NCBI GenBank assembly: GCA_021775555.1
Contig: JAJFHP010000069.1
Span: 1 to 60,472 of the forward strand
Source of the DNA: Hyphomicrobiales bacterium
GTDB lineage: Bacteria > Pseudomonadota > Alphaproteobacteria > Rhizobiales > Methyloligellaceae
DNA: 60,472 nt
Direction: 5' to 3'
Positions 44,290 through 52,710 of the stretch are shown here, piece by piece. How positions within the stretch are numbered: the first letter of the stretch is position 1; the number at the start of each line of letters is the position of its first letter. Position numbers and translations under genes: made by a program. Below the pieces are notes generated by a model. The model was not told the origin of the DNA. It saw only the letters and a program-made list of their open reading frames with translations, and did not search any database.

Positions 44290-46590
44290 ATGAAATCATT
44301 AGGCTTCGGACTTGAACGAATGGGTCTCCCGGCTGTTCGGTGGCCGATCACCACTCTGCTTCTGCTGCTTGTGTTTTCTGCCATTTGCGCGCTGGGGCTG
44401 CCGCGCCTGAAAACCGATCATTCCCTGTCTGAGTTGTTTTCGTCCGACACCGTCGAGTTCGATCAATACAAGACCATGAGCGAGCGTTTCCCGACGAGCG
44501 AGTTCGACGTGCTCGTGGTCATCGAGTCGGAAAATCTCATGCAACCGGATACGCTGGAGCATATCCGTTCGCTGCATCTGGATTTGCAGCTTGCTGATGC
44601 TGTTGAAGGAATCATCTCGATTTTCTCCATGCGTCAGCCGCCAGATGAAAAAGGCTATCCGGCACCACTCCTGCCGACCAAGCTTCCAACGGGTGAGGAA
44701 TTTGAAGCGCTCGCCAAGCGGGTGGTGGACCATCCCCTGATCGGCGGGAAATTGCTGTCGCGGCCCGACGGCAAGAGCCAACTCACGCTCATCATTCTCT
44801 CGCTGAAGCAGGAAGTGGTGTGGAAGAAGGGACTGTCTAAATCAATCGGGGAGATCGAGGAGATTTCCAGGAGTGTGCTGGAGCCGGTTGGGCTCAGGGT
44901 TCAATTGGCTGGTGCGCCGGTGATGCAACTGGAAATCCGCGAGGCCATCAGCAAGGATAGGCTCACCTATAACGGCACCGGATTTTTGGTTGGCATGCTG
45001 ATCTGCTATGCCTTTTTCCGGCGGGTCAAGCTGGTGCTTATCACATCGCTCTGTCCTGCCTTCGCTGTTCTCTGGGCCATGGGCCTGCTCGGCTGGGCTG
45101 ACTTGCGGCTTAACACCTTCATCAATGTCATCCCGCCGCTGGTGATGGTGATCTCCTTCACGGACGCCATGCATATGGTCTTTTCAATCCGCCGCCGGCT
45201 TGCGTTGGGGGATGACCGTTTTGCCGCCATCCGGCATGCAATTCTCACTGTGGGCCCGGCCTGTGTGCTGACGTCCATCACCACCTCGATTGCCTTCATG
45301 TCCTTGACGCTAACCGATTCTGGCATGATCCGGACATTCGGGATAGCCGCGGCACTTGCGACCCTGCTTGCCTTCGTCACGGTGATCGTGCTGCTGCCAA
45401 TCCTGGTGGTGCTGCTGTTTCACAATGAAAAAGACTTCATGGAAACGGAACATGCCCGCCACAAGGCGATCCGCACTCTGGAAAATTTATGCACGAATTT
45501 CGCCCATTGGATCAGAACGCATTACCGCCTGATTGCGATTTGCGGGTTGTCACTGCTGGCGGTCTTCTCTGCGCTGCATTTCCAGCTTGAACCTCGCTAC
45601 CGGCTGAGCGACCAGGTGCCGGATAACAAGCAATCGATTGCCACATCCAAACGTCTTGATCTGAAACTCACCGGCGCACACCCGGTTCATATCATGATGG
45701 AATGGCCCAAATCTAAGGCCGTCACCGACCCGGATGTCATTGAGGCGCTGGCAGCGGCTCATACGCTGATCGAGAAGCAGTCCGGTGTCGGTAATGTGTG
45801 GTCGGTCGAGACCTTGCGCCGTTGGCTGATAACTGCAGGCGAGACACAACCCGGCGCGCTCGCCGATTATCTCAAGCGGTTGCCGGAACATCTGGTCCGA
45901 AGATTTGTCGCAAAGGACGCGCCCTCGGCGCTGGTGACCGGGCGTTTGCCAAATCTGGATGCGGAAGACACGGTGCCGGTATTGCGAAAACTAGATGCAA
46001 GCCTGGACCCATTGCGCACCAAATACCCCGAAGTCACTTTTACCGTTACCGGCCTGTCCGCGGTTTCGGCGCTGCGCAGTTCCGATATGATCCGTCAGCT
46101 GAACCGGGGGCTTATATACGCTATCATTGTGGTGATCGCGATGATTGGTATTGCCTTCCGTTCGTTCAAGATCATGTTGCTGTCGATCCTGCCAAATCTC
46201 TTTCCCATCGTGGCGGCGGGCTCTTTGCTGCTGATAACAGGGGGCGGGCTTGAATATGCCAGTGTTATCGCCCTGACCGTGGCATTCGGGATCGCAGTTG
46301 ATGATACCATCCATTTCCTCAGCCGGCTGCGACATGAGACCAACCGGACCAAGACACTTCAGGAGGGCGTGACCGAAACGATTTCCAGAATCGGCCCCGT
46401 GCTGGTTTTGACCACGTTGGTGCTGATTGCCGGCCTCTCGGCAACGGCTATATCCGATTTGCCGTCCATGCGGCTGTTCGGGACACTATTCATGACAACA
46501 CTCGGTGCGGCCCTGGTTGGCGATTTGTTGTTTCTGCCCGCGGTTATCCTGGCGGCTCGCAAATTAGGACTTGTCAAAACGGCTGATTGA
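44290..46590 (+). CDS. RND-superfamily (MMPL) exporter
   Basis: I prefer ATG 44290 (766 residues; MKSLGFGLERMGLP), which puts the first membrane helix (ITTLLLLLVFSAICALGL) near the start; in-frame starts at 44251 (ATG) and 44179 (TTG) are possible. There are two repeats, each with one periplasmic loop and about six helices. The relay-type Asp residues fall in VISFTDAMHMVFSIRRR and AFGIAVDDTIHFLSRLRHE, both typical of MMPL/HpnN-like proteins. Such single-gene exporters move lipids such as hopanoids; no hopanoid gene is nearby, so the cargo is unknown. Confidence 0.88.
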   Translation: MKSLGFGLERMGLPAVRWPITTLLLLLVFSAICALGLPRLKTDHSLSELFSSDTVEFDQYKTMSERFPTSEFDVLVVIESENLMQPDTLEHIRSLHLDLQLADAVEGIISIFSMRQPPDEKGYPAPLLPTKLPTGEEFEALAKRVVDHPLIGGKLLSRPDGKSQLTLIILSLKQEVVWKKGLSKSIGEIEEISRSVLEPVGLRVQLAGAPVMQLEIREAISKDRLTYNGTGFLVGMLICYAFFRRVKLVLITSLCPAFAVLWAMGLLGWADLRLNTFINVIPPLVMVISFTDAMHMVFSIRRRLALGDDRFAAIRHAILTVGPACVLTSITTSIAFMSLTLTDSGMIRTFGIAAALATLLAFVTVIVLLPILVVLLFHNEKDFMETEHARHKAIRTLENLCTNFAHWIRTHYRLIAICGLSLLAVFSALHFQLEPRYRLSDQVPDNKQSIATSKRLDLKLTGAHPVHIMMEWPKSKAVTDPDVIEALAAAHTLIEKQSGVGNVWSVETLRRWLITAGETQPGALADYLKRLPEHLVRRFVAKDAPSALVTGRLPNLDAEDTVPVLRKLDASLDPLRTKYPEVTFTVTGLSAVSALRSSDMIRQLNRGLIYAIIVVIAMIGIAFRSFKIMLLSILPNLFPIVAAGSLLLITGGGLEYASVIALTVAFGIAVDDTIHFLSRLRHETNRTKTLQEGVTETISRIGPVLVLTTLVLIAGLSATAISDLPSMRLFGTLFMTTLGAALVGDLLFLPAVILAARKLGLVKTAD

Positions 46591-46607
46591 GCCGTTCCAT
46601 AAAGACC

Positions 46608-47798
46608 ATGGTCAAACTCGCCCAAAATCTCTCACGCCTTGGTGATGAAAACGCCTTTGCCGTGCTTGCCCGTGCCGCAGAGCTGGTCGCAGAGGGACGC
46701 GATATCATCAATCTGGGGATCGGCCAGCCTGATTTCCCGACCCCGCCCCATATAGTCGAGGCGGCGATCAAGGCACTCAGGGACGGTCATCATGGCTATA
46801 CGCCAGCAACAGGTATTCCGCCCCTGAGAGAAGCCGTGGCTGCGGATATACATCGCCGGCTGGGTGTGGAGGTTGACCCCGGTCACATAGTGGTGATGCC
46901 GGGCGGCAAGCCGACCATGTTCTTCTCTATCCTGATGTTCGCGGAAAAAGGCGCGGAGATCATTTGTCCTGATCCGGGGTTTCCGATTTACCGCTCCGTT
47001 ATTGACTATTCCGATGCCACCGCTGTGCCGCTGCCAATCCGGGAGGAAAACGCGTTCGGGTTTTCCGCAGACGATTTGCTGGGACTGATTACACCAGCGA
47101 CACGGCTTATCATTCTCAACAGCCCGGCAAATCCGACAGGCGGTGTGACACCGGCGCAAGAAATAGACAAGCTGGTGAAGGGGCTCGAAGCATGGCCCGA
47201 TGTCGCTATCCTGTCAGACGAGATTTACGGACAGATGACCTATGACGGTCAGGAGCACAAGAGCCTGCTCACCTTTGAGCATTTACGCGACCGGGTCATT
47301 CTGCTCGATGGCTGGAGCAAGACCTATGCGATGACCGGCTGGCGGCTTGGTTATGGTGTCTGGCCCGAGGCGTGGCTCGACCATGTGCGCCGTCTCGCGG
47401 TGAATTGCCATTCCTGCGTCAATGCATCGGCGCAATTTGCTGGCATTGCCGCGCTGGAAGGCCCGCAGGACTGTGTGGGTGAAATGGTCTCGGCCTTCGA
47501 TGAGCGCCGCGCCTTTGTCGCGGAGCGTCTTAACAAGGTGGGGGGTATCCGCTGCGCGGTGCCCAAGGGCGCTTTCTACGCCTTCCCGAACATCACCGGA
47601 ACCGGATGGGATGAACGCTCGCTGGCCTCGGCCCTACTCGAGGAGGCGGGGGTCGCCGTCATAGCCGGAACGGACTTTGGCAACTACGGTGCGGGCTTTC
47701 TGCGCCTGTCCTGCGCCAACTCCCTGGACAATATCGCTGCAGCCATCGATCGGATGGAATCGTTTCTGGCCGAAAACGAACCCCGCCATAATGGCTAG
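46608..47798 (+). CDS. Class I/II PLP-dependent aminotransferase (aspartate aminotransferase-like)
   Basis: The protein has 396 residues with start ATG 46608 (MVKLAQNLSRLGDENAF), 17 bases after the exporter stop. PLP fold: INLGIGQPDFPTP, LNSPANPTGGVTP, ILSDEIYGQMTYD and the cofactor Lys in LDGWSKTYAMTGWRLGYG, ending with substrate Arg FLRLSCAN. The branch with GWRLGYG and the SKTYAMTG Lys contains aspartate, alanine and aromatic enzymes; the substrate is not defined. Confidence 0.92.
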   Translation: MVKLAQNLSRLGDENAFAVLARAAELVAEGRDIINLGIGQPDFPTPPHIVEAAIKALRDGHHGYTPATGIPPLREAVAADIHRRLGVEVDPGHIVVMPGGKPTMFFSILMFAEKGAEIICPDPGFPIYRSVIDYSDATAVPLPIREENAFGFSADDLLGLITPATRLIILNSPANPTGGVTPAQEIDKLVKGLEAWPDVAILSDEIYGQMTYDGQEHKSLLTFEHLRDRVILLDGWSKTYAMTGWRLGYGVWPEAWLDHVRRLAVNCHSCVNASAQFAGIAALEGPQDCVGEMVSAFDERRAFVAERLNKVGGIRCAVPKGAFYAFPNITGTGWDERSLASALLEEAGVAVIAGTDFGNYGAGFLRLSCANSLDNIAAAIDRMESFLAENEPRHNG

Positions 47799-47991
47799 CA
47801 TGCCGCACGGGACCTCCGTAACTTCAATAAATAGTTGCTGAACTGCCACAGCTGTTGGGAAAACGACACGCTTTGGACGCGCGCTTTTGATGCCAATTTT
47901 CCTCTGTTTTGGTGCCTGAACTCACTTGATAGTGGAAGGCTTGCTTTCGTTTATTGATTATAAGTTATTGAATTAATGAAGGAAATATACT

Positions 47992-48285
47992 TTGAATAGT
48001 GCCTTCCCGGTGGCGGGATGGGAGCTACATCAGGCCAATTTCAAGTCGGTGGGATGTCCCGGTGTGATCCGCCCGGTTGCGTTTCCAGTGTTGAATTGGC
48101 GCGTCACCTCTGGAATAAAGATGCCACGGTTTAACTGGCGCACAAGACATCCCGCCGCTCTTTACGGCGCAGCGTCACCGAAAGATTTTATTGGGGGGGC
48201 GAGCCAAACCCCGGCTTTATGAGACAGGGTCCAGGCTCGTTTTATGCAGGGAATCGGTCCGGTATCACCGGGCCGATTTCTTTTT
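47992..48285 (+). ncRNA. Candidate structured RNA in a gene-free stretch, ending in tandem terminator-like hairpins
   Basis: The gap 47799-48319 has no convincing gene. Within it, CGGTGGGATGTC (48047-48058) can pair at long range with GACATCCCGCCG (about 48147-48158) with one G-U. CGAGCC (48200-48205) with inner ACCC pairs with GGGT and GGCTCG (48234-48239), followed by TTTT. A second hairpin with T-run ends at 48285. A TATACT at 47986-47991 could be a -10 box. Both T-runs are on the plus strand although the next gene is minus, so some plus-strand transcript must end here. A TTG-initiated 76-codon frame (47992-48222) is the alternative. RNA class unknown. Confidence 0.4.
48252..48285 (+). terminator. 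Intrinsic terminator
   Basis: AATCGGTCCGG (48252-48262), loop TATCA, then CCGGGCCGATT (48268-48278) pair over 11 positions with one T-G, directly followed by TCTTTTT. It points in the plus direction and would end transcripts from the 46608-47798 gene or from the candidate RNA at 47992. Confidence 0.8.
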
Positions 48286-48319
48286 GTGCGGTCCGGAATT
48301 TATCCCACCCGTGACGCGA

Positions 48320-49099
48320 TTAAAACGCTCCGTCAAAATCTCCACCATCGATCAGAAGGTTTTGTCCCGTGATGTAGCTTGCATGGGTGCTGCACAGGAA
48401 CGCGCAGGCATTACCGAATTCATCGGGGTGACCGAAGCGTCCGCTGGGAATATTTGCCATGCGCTGCTCGACAATTTTCTCGATCGGAACGCCTTGTGCG
48501 TTCGCAGCACCCTGAAGGCCTGAGCGCAGCCGGTCTGTGTCGAAAGCTCCGGGTAGAATATTGTTGATAGTCACGTTATCAGCGGCCACTTGCCGTGCCA
48601 CTCCGGCCAGGAATGCGGTCAGCCCGGCGCGTGCCCCAGAAGAAAGGTCGAGGCCCGTGAGCGGGTGTTTCACTGAAGCCGAGGTGATATTAACGATGCG
48701 CCCGAACTTGCGTTTGACCATGGGGCCAATTACCGCCTGAACCAGTTCGATCGGCGTCACCATGTTCATGACAACGCCGTTCACCATCGCCTCGCGGTCA
48801 AGTTCGCTATAGTCCTTGCGCGGTGGCCCGCCATTATTATTGACCAGAATATCCGGCTGGGGTGCCGCCGCCAGCAGTGTTTGCTGGCCTTCAGATGTAG
48901 AGACATCCGCAGCGACGGGCGTGATGTCCACATCGGTGTCAGAAGCGATCTCTTTCACCGCCGCATCCAGCTTTGCCTCGTCTCGGCCATTGAGGACCAC
49001 ATTCACTCCGGCCTGTGCCAGAGCATGCGCGCAGGCTTTACCCAGGCCCCGGCTGGAGGCGCAGACGATTGCCGTGCGTCCGGCAATTCCTAAATCCAT
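48320..49099 (-). CDS. Short-chain dehydrogenase/reductase of a Tyr-less subfamily
   Basis: The protein has 259 residues with start ATG 49099 (MDLGIAGRTAIVCASSRG). The cofactor loop is CASSRGLGKACA, then NGRDEAKL, DILVNNNGGPP and GRIVNITSASVKHPL. The usual YxxxK is absent: the position reads LDLSSGARAGLTAF, so Tyr is Ser and Lys is Arg. This LS/NGAR version is a recognisable proteobacterial group usually labelled 3-oxoacyl-ACP reductase; its chemistry is unclear. The end INGGDFDGAF-like tail (LLIDGGDFDGAF) is standard. A minus-strand terminator and sRNA candidate lie just upstream. Confidence 0.88.
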   Translation of the reverse strand: MDLGIAGRTAIVCASSRGLGKACAHALAQAGVNVVLNGRDEAKLDAAVKEIASDTDVDITPVAADVSTSEGQQTLLAAAPQPDILVNNNGGPPRKDYSELDREAMVNGVVMNMVTPIELVQAVIGPMVKRKFGRIVNITSASVKHPLTGLDLSSGARAGLTAFLAGVARQVAADNVTINNILPGAFDTDRLRSGLQGAANAQGVPIEKIVEQRMANIPSGRFGHPDEFGNACAFLCSTHASYITGQNLLIDGGDFDGAF

Positions 49100-49163
49100 G
49101 GGGGTTTCTCCCTCGTTTTGAACTGTTCTTTGTGAGATACCTCTTGCCAGTCTACAACCAAAC

Positions 49164-49193
49164 AAAAAAAAGACCCGGATGAAACCGGGTCTT
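49164..49193 (-). terminator. Intrinsic terminator of the candidate sRNA
   Basis: On the minus strand, AAGACCCGG, a six-base loop TTTCAT, and CCGGGTCTT form a perfect 9-bp stem followed by a run of T (eight T from 49171 to 49164). The only place a minus-strand transcript could arise before it is the gap up to 49324, because the next gene is on the plus strand. Confidence 0.85.
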
Positions 49194-49252
49194 CTAGCTT
49201 ATCAAGCGCCTGTGTGGGGGGGAGCGCTTGGGGGGAACTCTTTGGTCCCCCT
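49164..49252 (-). ncRNA. Candidate trans-acting sRNA with C-rich loops, about 89 nt
   Basis: Reading the minus strand from about 49252, hairpin 1 is GGGGGA (49251-49246) with TCCCCC (49236-49231). Hairpin 2 is CAAGCGC (49230-49224) with GCGCTTG (49209-49203) around a 14-base loop that contains seven C in a row. Hairpin 3 is the terminator. No open reading frame fits. C-rich single-stranded loops can bind Shine-Dalgarno sequences, as in several alphaproteobacterial stress sRNAs. The predicted 5' end falls where the upstream promoter would start transcription. Identity and targets unknown. Confidence 0.68.
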
Positions 49253-49254
49253 TG

Positions 49255-49282
49255 ATTTGGGGTCGTCAAACATGATTTCAAG
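49255..49282 (-). promoter_or_regulatory. Heat-shock-sigma (RpoH)-like promoter of the candidate sRNA
   Basis: On the minus strand, CTTGAAA (49282-49276), 13 bases, then CCCCAAAT (49262-49255). This fits the known RpoH consensus CTTGAA, 13-17 bases, CCCCATnT, with one mismatch in the -10 element. The expected start 5-8 bases further on is 49250 +/- 3, exactly at the first base of hairpin 1. Confidence 0.6.
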
Positions 49283-49324
49283 TGTATTGGTGAATTTTTT
49301 TTAAAAAAATAGAACGGATAGTCC

Positions 49325-50308
49325 ATGGAACCGCAGAAACCTCCCACTTTTGATGATGTTGCCGCAGCTTCCGAGCGGCTTGCCGGCATGGCTGTCAGGA
49401 CGCCCCTGATTGAATCGGACGCGTTGAATGCGAGGGTTGGCGGCCGAGTTCTAATCAAACCTGAAAATCTGCAACGGATGGGCGCGTTTAAATTTCGCGG
49501 TGCTTATAACGCAATCTCCAGGCTTTCCGCTGACCAGTGGCCGGGTGGTGTGGCGGCCTGTTCGTCGGGAAACCACGCTGGCGGAGTGGCGGAAGCCGCG
49601 CGATTGTGTGGATTGGCCGCGACCATCGTCATGCCGGAGGATGCACCGCATATCAAGCTTGCACGTACACGTGGGGCAGGTGCTGAAATCATCACCTACG
49701 ATCGCCACAAGGATGATCGCGAACAGATTGCCGCTGATATTTCGAGCGAGCGCAGCGCCTGTTACATCTCGCCTTATGATCACCCGGACATAATAGCGGG
49801 CCAGGGGACATCTGGTCTTGAGCTGATGCGCCAGGCGGAAGAGCTTGGCGTGGTGCCCGATTGCCTGCTCGCACCATGCGGCGGGGGAGGGCTGATTGCC
49901 GGGCTGGCGCTTGCGGTAAAACATCTGAACCCGGACATCGAGGTTTATGCCGTTGAACCGGAAGACTTCGACGATCACGCCCGCTCGCTCTCATCAGGCG
50001 AGCGCGAGTGTAACGAGGTGCTTTCAGGTTCAATTTGCGATGCACTGCTGGCGCCCATGCCGGGGGAACTGACTTTTCAGGTCAACAGCCTGCTTTTGTC
50101 GGGCGCGTTGACGGTTAGCGACGATGAGGTGCGCGATGCCATTCGCTTTGCTTTCAACGATTTGAAGCTCGTGCTGGAACCGGGCGGCGCGGTGGCGCTC
50201 GCTGCGCTGTTGAGTGGCCGTCTTGAAGTGAGGGACCGGACTGTTGCACTCATGCTTACAGGGGGGAATATCGATGGTGATCAGTTCGCTGGGATTCTGG
50301 CGTCCTAA
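49325..50308 (+). CDS. Threonine/serine dehydratase or racemase (fold type II PLP)
   Basis: The protein has 327 residues. The PLP Lys is in MGAFKFRGAYNAI, the substrate loop is CSSGNHAGGVAEAA, and the phosphate-binding glycine run is APCGGGGLIAGLAL. LKLVLEPGGAVALAALLSG closes the fold. There is no C-terminal ACT regulatory domain, so this is the catabolic or racemase-like form, unlike biosynthetic IlvA with about 500 residues. It begins 226 bases from the SDR start, with the sRNA candidate between them on the opposite strand. Confidence 0.9.
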   Translation: MEPQKPPTFDDVAAASERLAGMAVRTPLIESDALNARVGGRVLIKPENLQRMGAFKFRGAYNAISRLSADQWPGGVAACSSGNHAGGVAEAARLCGLAATIVMPEDAPHIKLARTRGAGAEIITYDRHKDDREQIAADISSERSACYISPYDHPDIIAGQGTSGLELMRQAEELGVVPDCLLAPCGGGGLIAGLALAVKHLNPDIEVYAVEPEDFDDHARSLSSGERECNEVLSGSICDALLAPMPGELTFQVNSLLLSGALTVSDDEVRDAIRFAFNDLKLVLEPGGAVALAALLSGRLEVRDRTVALMLTGGNIDGDQFAGILAS

Positions 50309-50318
50309 GACTGCTGGT

Positions 50319-51284
50319 CTAATTGAACAAGGCCTGGTTTTTGGTTTCATCAAGCTCGTCTATCTCAAGGTCTGGAGGGGCTGAAAAATCTGTTGCCTCG
50401 ACCTCTGGTACCAGTGCTTGTGTTGCAGCCGGCGCGGTTTCAGCCGTTGTGGCCGGAGAGGTCTGGACTTGTGCCGTCTCTTCAACCGGAGCCTGGGGTG
50501 GGGCGGCAATGATCGGGTCAAACTGGTCCAGATCATCCTCGCTGGAAAGTTCACCTTCGATGAGTGTTGTATCCGCATCGGTTGAGTTGATCATCAGATC
50601 CACATCTGACTGATCCACTCCCTCTCCTTTGCGGGCGGGGCCGTTGAGCAGATGTGCATCGTTTCTCTCGTCTTCCGATGCCCGATCACGCACATCCACA
50701 TCCCCAAGACCCCAGATATCGATCATGGCGAGGACGCGGTTTTCAAGGAAGCTCAGGGTGTTGACGACCTTGCTCGTGCGCTGGCCGGTCAGATCCTGGA
50801 ACGAACAGGCAGTATAAATGTCTGTTGCACGTGCATCGAGACGGTCGCAAGCCTCATCTTCGGTACCTTTTTCCCGCAGAACCCAGGCGAGTTCCTGGAT
50901 GTCTTCTGCCGCTTCAAGTATGTCGGATGTCGCTTTTTCCGTTGCCTCGACGATTGCATCGAGTTCCTCGGTCGCAGTGGTGAACTGGCAATCCTCCACG
51001 TCTGCCGAACGCATGGCGGCGATTTCTGAGCGAGTTTGCGATATGGCTTCCGCCATCTCGATCAAATCCTTGCGGAGATGAGCGTTTTCCGCAGGTTTTT
51101 GCGGCAACAGGAGTGATGTCTCAAGCTTGGTTATTGCATCAAGCAACATGCGCGTGTCGGCATTGCGGTTGCGCTGGGTATATTCTGTAAGAAACCAGCG
51201 GCCACGGGTGCTCTGTAGTAAAGCTTCTTCAATCGCATCATAGTCCACGGTGCGAATCGGGGAAGGTGCCTTGGAATTGCTCAT
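50319..51284 (-). CDS. CheZ-like chemotaxis phosphatase family protein
   Basis: The protein has 321 residues. A long helical region (about 25-190) contains TACSFQDLTGQRTSKVVNTL, the alphaproteobacterial form of the CheZ FQDLTGQ motif, whose Gln activates water on CheY-phosphate. The last 120 residues are an acidic, Ala/Pro-rich tail (for example EGELSSEDDLDQFDP) that may tether or regulate. The N-terminus has RTVDYDAIEEALLQSTRGRWFL. No che operon is nearby. The family is convincing; activity on CheY is inference. Confidence 0.8.
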   Translation of the reverse strand: MSNSKAPSPIRTVDYDAIEEALLQSTRGRWFLTEYTQRNRNADTRMLLDAITKLETSLLLPQKPAENAHLRKDLIEMAEAISQTRSEIAAMRSADVEDCQFTTATEELDAIVEATEKATSDILEAAEDIQELAWVLREKGTEDEACDRLDARATDIYTACSFQDLTGQRTSKVVNTLSFLENRVLAMIDIWGLGDVDVRDRASEDERNDAHLLNGPARKGEGVDQSDVDLMINSTDADTTLIEGELSSEDDLDQFDPIIAAPPQAPVEETAQVQTSPATTAETAPAATQALVPEVEATDFSAPPDLEIDELDETKNQALFN

Positions 51285-51395
51285 AAAGTTGGTCCGGTGC
51301 GGTTGGTGCTTTTCACCACTGTAAAAACTGTATGCGATTCGGGGCCCTGTCGCCGATTATCGAGTGAAGATGTTAGGGAATCGTATAGGCGCGAA

Positions 51396-52616
51396 ATGAG
51401 CCAAATTTCGCTTAAATCGAAGCCGGGGAAAGGGGTTTTCGGATTTGCCTCGCGGTTATCGCTGTTTTATGGCGCCATTTTTCTGCTGATCGGGTTCCAT
51501 TTGCCCTATTTTCCGGTCTGGCTGAACTGGCGCGGGCTGTCCCCGGGTGAAATTGGCATCATCCTGTCCGCCCCTCTCGCAGTGCGGGTCTTCTTCACGC
51601 CGGTTATCTCCTTCTGTGCTGATCGTATCGGCAATCACCGCCTGATGCTGATTCTGCTCGCATGGGGGACATTGATCGGGCTGCTGAGTTTCACGCTAAC
51701 GCAAGGCTTCTGGGCCATCTTGAGCATCGCCATCCTCTCGGCCCTCTTCTGGACCAGCATCATGCCGGTCACCGAAGCGGTCGCCATGGATGGCGTGCGC
51801 AGTGCGGGGCATGATTATGGCCGCATCAGGTTGTGGGGGTCTCTGACCTTCATTGCCGCCAGTTTCAGCGGGGGTATTGCGCTTCAGGCATATGGGGCAC
51901 AATCGGTGCTGTGGTTGATGATAGCCTCCTCTGCATGTATCACAGTGGCGGCTCATCTGCTTCCTCGGCCAGTTGGTAAGGGCAGGCTCAAGGCAGCAAC
52001 CTCCATACCTCCAATCCGGGTCAAAAATGCGGTATCGCTGATCCGCTCGCCCCTTTTTCTGCTGTTTTTATTCGCCACCGGCCTGGTTCAGAGCGCGCAC
52101 GCGGTTTACTACGCTTTTGGAACGCTGCACTGGCAGTCATTGAACATTTCAGCTGGTGTGATTGGCTCATTGTGGGCTGTGGGGGTGATAGCAGAAATTC
52201 TGCTGTTCATATTTTCCAGCCGGGTGGTGAGGTCCTTTGGCACCGTAAACCTGATTTGCCTTGCGGCGCTTGCGGCAGTCATACGCTGGACGATCACGGC
52301 TTTTTCTCCGCCTTTGTGGATATTGTTTCCGGTTCAGGTGTTGCACGGGCTGACATTTGGCGCGGCGCATCTGGGTGCGGTTCATTTCATTTCCGACGCA
52401 ATTCCTGAAAAAGCTTCGGGTACAGCGCAGGGCCTTTATGCGGCCTGTTCCTCCGGCATTGCCATGGGGAGCGCACTTCTGGTGTCCGGGCCGTTATATG
52501 CAGCACTCGGTGGCTATGCCTATCTGGTCATGGCGGTGTTGGCCTTGGTTTCGCTTGCCGGGTCCGCAGTGCTTGCCCGCAAGTGGCGCGGTGAGAAATT
52601 GATTACATTGGATTAG
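51396..52616 (+). CDS. MFS transporter (MFS_1_like / PPP-type permease)
   Basis: The protein has 406 residues from ATG 51396 (MSQISLKSKPGKG); the open frame could reach 51297 but that adds a polar, non-conserved stretch. Twelve membrane segments are visible. Near the N-terminus are FYGAIFLLIGFHLPYFPVWL and RGLSPGEIGIILS, and GRIRLWGSLTFIAAS is in loop 4-5, characteristic of the phenylpropionate/HcaT-like group. The substrate is unknown. It is divergent from the CheZ-like gene. Confidence 0.88.
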   Translation: MSQISLKSKPGKGVFGFASRLSLFYGAIFLLIGFHLPYFPVWLNWRGLSPGEIGIILSAPLAVRVFFTPVISFCADRIGNHRLMLILLAWGTLIGLLSFTLTQGFWAILSIAILSALFWTSIMPVTEAVAMDGVRSAGHDYGRIRLWGSLTFIAASFSGGIALQAYGAQSVLWLMIASSACITVAAHLLPRPVGKGRLKAATSIPPIRVKNAVSLIRSPLFLLFLFATGLVQSAHAVYYAFGTLHWQSLNISAGVIGSLWAVGVIAEILLFIFSSRVVRSFGTVNLICLAALAAVIRWTITAFSPPLWILFPVQVLHGLTFGAAHLGAVHFISDAIPEKASGTAQGLYAACSSGIAMGSALLVSGPLYAALGGYAYLVMAVLALVSLAGSAVLARKWRGEKLITLD

Positions 52617-52710
52617 AGGCCCGCCTTCCATTTGATACGATTTTCGGGCAAAAACGGGTGACGTTGTCAAAGCGGTTCCATGATCGCGACACGATTGCAG
52701 GCGAGTTCGA

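Noticed and set aside
47992-48222. 76-codon TTG-initiated frame with AAGGA upstream
   Set aside because: Kept only as an alternative to the RNA reading: rare start, unusual Trp/Cys/Arg content and no motif. I cannot exclude it.
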